DNA from: Scenedesmus sp. ARA3 | Lineage: Eukaryota; Chlorophyta; Chlorophyceae; Sphaeropleales; Scenedesmaceae | Length of the DNA: 10,691 nucleotides | Assembly: GCA_004335835.1 (NCBI GenBank) | Contig: RWJK01000712.1 | Coordinates: 1-10,691 of the forward strand | Reading direction: 5' to 3' | In this document: piece by piece, positions 1 through 7,294 of the stretch | How positions within the stretch are numbered: position 1 is the first letter of the stretch | How the letters are laid out: the number at the start of each line of letters is the position of its first letter | Position numbers and translations under genes: made by a program | The notes under the pieces: model-generated | Seen by the model: only the letters and a program-made list of their open reading frames with translations | Database searches by the model: none | What the model was told of the DNA's origin: nothing

Positions 1-789
1 TGCACCAGCAGACCGTTGAAACAGCTCACCATTTGCATGGTAGGACAGCTGCACACCACAGCCTGCTGGCATAGCTGCCTGCGCTTGCCTAACAACACAA
101 TCAAAGAACACGTTGAACAGCAGGGGAGCAATGACGCAACCCTGCCGCACCCCGCTGCTGATACCAAACCACTCGCCTACTCTGCCTGCCAGTTTTATGG
201 CTGCTTGGGTGCCTGTATGCAGATCGGTTAGTAGCTGTACCAGCTTGTCATCAACTCCATAAGCACGTAGCACACACCACAATGCGTGCCTTGGTATGGA
301 ATCATATGCTTTGGTCAGGTCAACAAAAGCCATGTACAGCGGCTGCTTGTACTCACGACACTTAAACATAAGCATCCGCAAGGTGAAGGCAGCATCCGAC
401 AAACCTCTGTTATTCCTGAAAGCACTCTGACAATCTAGTAGCTGTGCCTCAATTTGGGCATTCACCCTGCTGAGCAGTAACAGTGCATACACCTTACCAG
501 GAATGCTAAGTAAGCTGATTGGCCTATGATTGCCTGTTAGCTTAGCACTGCCCTTGCCCTTGTAGAGCGGCACAAGTAAAGCACGCTTCCAATCAACTGG
601 CGCCTTGCCCGACACCCACACTGCACCAATCACCCTATGCAACCACACTGCCATCAGCGACCCAGCTTTCAGCAAAGGCGCTGTGAAGCAAAGATGCTGT
701 GAAGCAAAGGCGCTGTGACATTTAATTCCGATAACGTTTTGGAGCCATCCGGTATCATCCCTCGCATCCAGTGCTGCAATTCTCATCCT
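1..789 (-). mobile_element. Non-LTR (LINE-like) retrotransposon reverse transcriptase fragment
   Basis: Reading the minus strand from 789 to 1 gives 263 codons without a stop, bounded upstream by TGA at 790-792 and running off the left edge. Visible reverse transcriptase blocks in order are WKRALLVPLYKGKGS, NHRPISLLSIPGKVYALLL, QSAFRNNRGLSDAAFTLR, the palm motif A FVDLTKAYDSIP (about 295-330) and the motif B region SSGVRQGCVIAPLLFN (about 115-165). These are standard for the RT domain of non-LTR retrotransposons. The catalytic YxDD box and the 3' end of the element would lie left of position 1. There is no endonuclease domain: recognisable RT sequence begins near 680 (PLLKAGSLM), so the copy appears 5'-truncated, as LINE insertions often are. 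Codons between 789 and about 690 look like flank or repeat rather than RT. The intact frame suggests a fairly young copy. The clade was not determined. Confidence 0.85.
673..720. repeat. Three tandem ~17-bp copies at the 5' edge of the LINE fragment
   Basis: The core gcaaaggcgctgtga occurs three times with one or two changes (the middle copy reads gcaaagatgctgtga). It sits exactly where recognisable reverse transcriptase sequence fades, so it may be part of the insertion junction. Confidence 0.7.
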
Positions 790-792
790 TCA

Positions 793-1206
793 CACCCATC
801 ACACATACAGCACTTCCCCAGATTAGTGAGTACTTTGTGCATATAACATTGTCTGGCACTTTGCAGGACTGGAGTCCTGGTCAACAGTGATCAGCTTTAC
901 TCACAACACACGGTGCTGCTGTCGAAAATGGCAGGCCCAGAGTTTGCAGTTTGCGTTGGACATTGCACCACCTGAACACCGCAATGCCATCATCCATGCT
1001 GTTGCGTTTAATGCAAGGCACTGCACACAAAGCTCTGAGTACAAAGCAGCTTGTAAGCACAGCCCTTTGTCTCATCCTCAGACTCACATCATAAACGGAC
1101 TGCATGCCACAGAAGCAAGCAGCTGGTCTCAAGTTCTTTTGCATACCGACCCCACAGCCCATCAGCGCAGCCAAAACCCAGCCACCGACAAAACATAAAT
1201 AACAGC
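793..1206. other. No supported gene between the LINE fragment and the tandem array
   Basis: Frames of about 100-150 codons are open on both strands here, but none shows a recognisable domain. The minus-strand frame reads into the degenerate first unit of the neighbouring repeat array. A plus-strand stretch (about 900-1050, containing PPEHRNAIIHAV) looks mildly protein-like but could not be tied to a family or to convincing splice sites on both sides. Confidence 0.4.
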
Positions 1207-1835
1207 GCACATTACGCATGCCAGCATTATCCTGGGCATGGTATGCCCACGTGTCAAAAGTGCTTTGAAGCTCTTTTGTATCATCAGAAAATAACATACC
1301 ACCCGAACCCTCCAGCTGAACACCACGCACACCGCACACCTGGGTTTACATCCCGTATCGGCATGCAACATGGTTTCAAGAATAGTTGCATCTCTTCATC
1401 ATCATCATCTGCCGCATTCTGCGGCACTCGTTGCCACAGCAGTGCACCTGGCAGTACACAAACAAGCCCCACGGCGCAATTACAACACATACGCTCTGCA
1501 AGGCACACACAACACATGCCAGCACCATCCTGTGCGTTGCATGCACAGGTATCTGAAAAATGTTTTTGCAGCTCTTCATCATCATCCTTTGCCGCATTCT
1601 GCAGCACTCGTTGCCACAGCAGTGCACCTGGCAGTACACAAACAAGCCTCACGGCGCAAATACAACACATATGCTCTACAAGGCACACACAACGCATACC
1701 AGCACCATCCTGTGCGTGGCATGCTCAAATGTTTTTGAAAAATGTTTTTGCAGCTCTTCATCATTATCCTCTGCCGCATTCTGCAGCACTCGTTGCCACA
1801 GCAGTGCACCTGGCAGTGTCCACAACACAGCCCTT
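1207..1835. repeat. ~180-bp tandem repeat array, about 3.5 copies
   Basis: The landmark ctcttcatcat recurs at about 1392, 1572 and 1754, giving periods of 180 and 182 bp. Each unit holds a CATCAT run, then gccgcattctg, ctcgttgccacagcagtgca, a cacacaacac stretch and ccagcaccatcctgtgcg. A more diverged leading copy covers about 1207-1290 (gccagcattatcctggg, then gaagctcttt). The last copy diverges after about 1835. Because the unit is near a multiple of three, several frames on both strands stay open across it. This explains the apparent 137-208 codon ORFs, which are not supported as genes. Confidence 0.85.
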
Positions 1836-2460
1836 CCAACTGCCCCCTGCACATCTATGCAAGTTTTGAATTATCATATGATTGGCCCCAAGCTGCCGCT
1901 AGCACATGCTGTCAACATGCAGAAAGCACACATGTGCCTGGGCACAAGATAAGGACAAAAACACACCCACCTCCCATGCTCATCAGCCAAAGCAGACACC
2001 GCGTGCCTGGGGGTTTTCCAGCAGGCATCGCACATACCAATACTAAGAATATAGATATCACTGGCAGTGCACAATTGGAAAACATATGCGTGCATTGGCA
2101 AAGACCCCCCACAACACACAACACACATCAGCCTGCGCAACCACCTCTATGTACCTGTAATATGTATAGTTATGTGTTTTTGTAGCCGCAAAACAGCTGG
2201 GAGGCCCTTGCAGTACTGCCGATGCCCAGCGCTGCTGCTGCCCCCCTGCAGTGCTGCAGCGACCACATACGATGTTTTCCCGAGTCTCTAAAGTGCCACG
2301 CGGCAGGCATGCCGCACTCAACCGCAGCTGCAGCTGCTGCCGCATGCCTAGCAGACCCTACACGTATTGCTGCTTGTCAGACTGGGCTGTAGCTCTGCCA
2401 CCATCACCTGTGCTGCATCCGCGAGGCGGCAGCCCTCATGCGGCAAGTGTACGGAACCCA

Positions 2461-2493
<33 letters not shown>

Positions 2494-2497
2494 TGCG
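1836..2497. other. Likely 3' flank or UTR of the kinase gene, no other gene seen
   Basis: No domain, RNA gene or strong splice-bounded exon was recognised on either strand. The right end (2460-2491) is a (CTG)n tract just downstream of the kinase stop codon on the minus strand. No confident polyadenylation signal on the minus strand was identified. Confidence 0.4.
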
Positions 2498-2554
2498 CTA
2501 CACGTAGTGCTGCTTGGCAAATATGGATGGGCAGTAGATTTGTGCCAGCATGTC
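2498..2554 (-). CDS. Kinase exon 13: C-terminus and stop codon
   Basis: After acceptor gcgcctgcag the phase-0 frame reads DMLAQIYCPSIFAKQHYV and then TAG (2500-2498). The joined VVVQQLQ-DMLA is a natural end for subdomain XI helix I in TKL kinases. The exon is chosen by acceptor quality, phase and sequence continuity. A different last exon cannot be excluded. Confidence 0.6.
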   Translation of the reverse strand, partial: DMLAQIYCPSIFAKQHYV

Positions 2555-3699
2555 CTGCAGGCGCAGACACAAATAGAAGCCCAGCAGGCAGCTTTTACAA
2601 AGTGTGAGGGAAGTAAAAGGCAAGTGGCAGAAGATCAACTGCATGCGGCAGTCGCTGCTGTGCCGATATGAACACCCTGAAGCAAACAAGCAGCAGCTGC
2701 TGCACATCGACTCGGGCATGTGAATGTAACTTTCTACCTGCAGAGGCTGCGCCACCTCGCTGGCTAGCGGCCAATGCATCGCCGCTGTAAACACCCGTAT
2801 GCAACCAAGCACCCACAGCAGCAGTTCCATATGAGTGCCTTTCATTCAAGTTCGTAACTGCAGCTGCTGCACCACCATGCTTGCAGGCGGCCGCTGCTCT
2901 GCTTACATGCACACCCGCATGGAACCTAAGCAAGTCTATGTTGACAAGTGTCTACCATATATGTACCTGCAGCTGCTGCACCACCACGCTTGCCGGCGGC
3001 CGCTGCTCCGCCTGCTGCGCCCCGAAGGCCTCCGTCAGCGCTTCGCAACCCAGAATGTGGCAGCTGCATGAACACACAAAAGCACACACACACGCACGCA
3101 CACACGCACACACATACATACATACCTGCAGCTGCTGCACCACCACGCTCGCTGTTGGCCGCTGCTCCGCCTGCTGCTCCCAGCAGGCTTCCGCCAGGGC
3201 CTGGTAGGGGGGCGGCGTGCCCGGAGGAAACTCCGGCCTGTTGCCACGCGCCACACTGCAGCGGCAGCAGCAGCAGCAGCAGCAGCTGCAGCAGTGAGGC
3301 ATGCGCAGGGGGCATGCAGAGGCAAGCTGCGCAGCTCGTGCATTTGCGACCACGCCACAGGTTGCGGCAAAGCGACTCGATAGCACGCGCTGCATTACTG
3401 CCTTACTACCGCTGCATTCCTATAGCTGCAAAGCTGGGAAACAGAGGGACTCACGCCTGCAGGATGCCCGCTGGGTACCAACAGGGTAGGACATGCTACA
3501 TTACTGCATCACTATTGCAGCATACAACAAGCGGCAAAGCTGGATTACAAAGCACGCATGCCGCTTAATGCTGTTATTATTGCTGCATGCATATAGCTGT
3601 GAAGCTGGGAGCATATGCACTCACGCTTGCAGGATGCCTGCTGGGTGCAGGTTGGCAAAGGGCTGGTGGCGAGTGTAGGCCTCAAACATCAGCATGCCT

Positions 3700-3732
<33 letters not shown>

Positions 3733-4420
3733 CTGAGGCCAGGCAGTGGTGGTGATCCAAGAGCACCTGCTGATTCAAAAACATCAAGTGGCAGCCCGAG
3801 GAGCAGGAAGCGACAGCTGAACGACACGAGATACTCCATATACGAACATACGCAAAGCATTGTTCATCAAATGCGCCTCACCAAACGCGTAGATGTCCAC
3901 AGCGGGCGTGAGCCGGCTGCCAGTCTCATAGCGCTCCGGCGCCAGGTGCGTGATGGTGCCTGGCTCAGCAGCGGCAGCAGCAGCAGCAGCAGCAGCAGGG
4001 CGATGTCATGTCAGCGTCAAAGCAGCATTGATGCAGCGAGCGGATGCACACAGGTTGTCTTGCGCCTCCACAGGTGCTGACGTGAGCATGCTGACTACCA
4101 ACGGTTGTGCAGGAGTTTAATGATGATAAACCTGTCAAGCTGTCAATGCAACTCGACATGCCATGAACCTGATGTGCTGACGGCTCGCACTACTGCCTTC
4201 GGGCTGCTGCTGCTGCGCCGCAGCTATGTGCTGCTGTCGTGCTGCTGCGAGCCGCTACAGCTAGCACTGACAACGAGCCGCTACAGCGAGCCGCTACAGC
4301 GAGCCGCTACAGCTAGCACTGACAGCAAGCCTCACCGCTGACGGACTTGTTGCGGATATACATGCGGTCGTTGGTCATCATCTTCACTAGACTGCACAAT
4401 GCGCAGCAGCAGCAGCAGCA

Positions 4421-4457
<37 letters not shown>

Positions 4458-7239
4458 TACAATACAATACACTTTCGAGACTGAAGCCGACCCCAGGCAC
4501 TAGCCCAGCGAGCCGCTGTTCCGCTCATGGGGGATAGTAGTAATTGTACCCAGTCTTTCCTTTGTTGTTTGGGCGATCAAAATCACCCGCAGAAACCACC
4601 AGCAGCTGCAGCAGCAGCAGCAAGTCCATCAGTAAACGCAGCTCGCAGATGCGCAGATTCCACAAAGCCAGGCAGCACAGCAAGGAGGCTTGTTGTACTG
4701 GCCTCTGCTTCGACTGCAGCAGTAATGAGACTTGTCTGGCTCCTTTGTGGGTGGGTCTGTGGCCCTACTTTGGTAACTGGTAACTGGTAACTGGTGGTAA
4801 CAGGCGGCACATCCACCTGATGTTGGGTCGGCCAACATAGGTCGCAGACAAAGCAGGTCACACAGTCACAGCTGCTGCTGAAGCACAGCTGAAGGTTTGA
4901 TAGTGCCAGGACACTCATCGCACTGTCTCTTCACTGCAAAGCTCTCACTGTCTCCCGCAAAGCAGTGTCATCAGCTGTCAAACAGGCAGCTGCTGAGCCT
5001 GTGTGCGCTGCTGATGCCTCCTGAATATTACATAACAATATATAACATAACAATGAACACCATAAAACTGCTGCCGGCTCACCCAAAGTCTGCCAGCTTT
5101 GCCACCATGCCCAGCGAGCTGTCAGGGCTGGTCTTCAGCAGCACCTGAGGCACCCACAAAAAATGACACAACAACACTTGTTGTAACACTCTGTGTAACA
5201 ACAGTGTAAACAACACACAAGCCCTCTCCGTATCATGTGAGTGTCCATGCGTGGCACGCCAAGCAGCAGGATGCAGCGCCAGCTGCACTAAATTTGTAAG
5301 CAGCAAGCAACGCTTGCAGTCACGCTGTGAATGCCGATCAGCAGGCCATTCTGCAGCCATCTAAGCTTTGACGAATACAAGCGCTGGCACACATAATCTG
5401 CGGCAGCAGCTCATCCTTTGCCCCCAAAGCACAAAGTTGATAGTATGTAGCATACAACATAACATAACATAACACATGATATTCTCACGTTGGCGGGCTT
5501 CAGGTCGCAGTGCAGCAGCGACAGCCTGTGCACATGCTCCAAGCTGCGTGCCACATGCAGCAGCACCTGCAAGCACAGCACACAGCACGCATGACAAAAG
5601 GAGGAATCCGCAATGTTATGGGTTGCTGCATTGATGCAACAGCAGGAGACCCCCAGCAGCAGCACAAACATGTCTGGCTGGCACAAAACAGCACCCGGAG
5701 CATCGAAAGCAGCACTTTTGCTGGCGGGAGGCGCAGCACGCCTCAAATGTTTGACCAAATGTTTGACCAGAGGTTTGACCGGCTGCCACGCACCGTCAGC
5801 AGCTTCCACATGGTCACGCTGACACATTTGCGCCCGTTGATGTACTCGGTCTCGTGCACCAGCCCCGCACGCACAGCGGAGGCTAACGTGCCTCCTTCGC
5901 AGTGCTCCATTACCTACGGCAGCATATGTTTGAGGAAAAACGACTCAATAATCTGTTAGCGGCTGTATTGCATGTGCTGGCAGAAGCCAGCATGCCCCTC
6001 ACAGCACTCCATTACCTGCATTCATGCATGGAACAGCAGATTTCATCAGTGTCGTTTCTGCATGAATGAATACTTCGTGCACCGGCCCTACGCGCACAAC
6101 GGAGGCCAGCGTGCCCCTTCGCAGTGCTTCATGATCAGCAGCAGGCACGTCAGCAAGCAGGCAGCAGCAATATTGCTCTAGTGGTGCAACATGCAAACTG
6201 ATTTATTTGCAGTTGAGATGCCTCCACAGGCTGTGAAATGTGCATCCTACATCCTAGTGATCCATACCCTCAAGCGATGCAATGAACTGCAAAGTACAGA
6301 GCCCAGCCGAGCGGTCAAGTGCTCAAAGTGCCACAGCCGTTGAAATACAGCATCAAGAACAGCATCGACAAGTTGCCAACGAAGTTCCATGCGCCCCACC
6401 ATGATGTTGCTGATCGCGCCCGCCTCCAGATATTCTTGGCTGGCCGGCCTGAACCGCAGCACACGACCAAACACACCCCGCAGTGCACCAGCTGACACAC
6501 GGCTGTGCACAACACACCACACACCACGATGCTGCTGATCGCACATGCCCCCATAACGCGACGATGCCAAGAACGCAAAACACCCCAGCAACAAAACGTA
6601 AAGGAAATTGTGCATCATCATGATGTTGCTGATCACGCCCGCCTCCACATCTCCTGGGCTGGGCGGCCTGAAGGTAAAACGTGACAATGCTGATGGCGCC
6701 AGCCTCCACACACTTCTGGATGGCAGGCCTGAAGGTGCAGTGTGCAACTGATGCAGACATACCCCCCTTGCACAAGCTTGCACACTATTGTGCACGACAC
6801 CACTGCTTCAAAACGACCACAACCACAAACAAACAGTCAAACATACAGACACACAGACACAGACGCAGAGACACAGAGACACAGACACAGAGATACAGGC
6901 ACATTGACACACAGACGCCCACCATGATGTTGCTGATCGCGCCCGCCTCCACATCTTCTGGGCCGGCGGGCCTGAACCGCAGCACACAACCAAACACACC
7001 CCGCAGTGCACAAGCTGACACACGGCTGTGCACAACACGCACCACGACGCTGGTGACCGCGCGTGCCTCCATAAACCAATAACCCCAGAAACAAAAAATA
7101 AAGCAAAACGTGCCCCACCATGATGTTGCTGATTGCGCCCGCCTCCGCATCTTCTGGGCTCGCCGGTCTGAACCGCCGCCAGGCAGGGTTGAACATGGGC
7201 GTGCCCGGCGCGCTGGCGCTGCTGCTGCCCACAAACACT

Positions 7240-7294
<55 letters not shown>

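Noticed and set aside
887..1198. Plus-strand 103-codon frame with PPEHRNAIIHAV
   Set aside because: It is faintly protein-like, but no family could be assigned, splice borders are unclear and the opposite strand is equally open.
1387..1835. CRISPR-like or minisatellite spacing
   Set aside because: Whole 180-bp units are repeated without unique spacers, and the setting is eukaryotic.
1243..1869. Plus-strand 208-codon frame, the longest in the window
   Set aside because: It is made of the 180-bp tandem repeats, several other frames across the same array are equally open, and there is no known domain.
2438..2671. Plus-strand 77-codon frame starting with a poly-Leu stretch that looks like a signal peptide
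   Set aside because: The Leu run is simply the translated (CTG)n tract, and the frame lies antisense to the last kinase exon with no recognisable mature protein.
3000..3040. Acceptor at gcgaag (3041-3042) for the alternative exon 12
   Set aside because: It puts the copy in the wrong frame for exon 11. The upstream catgcag acceptor restores the correct phase.
7119..7167. Short 49-nt form of exon 5 joined directly to exon 3
   Set aside because: It is in phase but would omit the beta4 strand. The longer exon 5 (to 7237) plus exon 4 fits both phase and kinase structure better.
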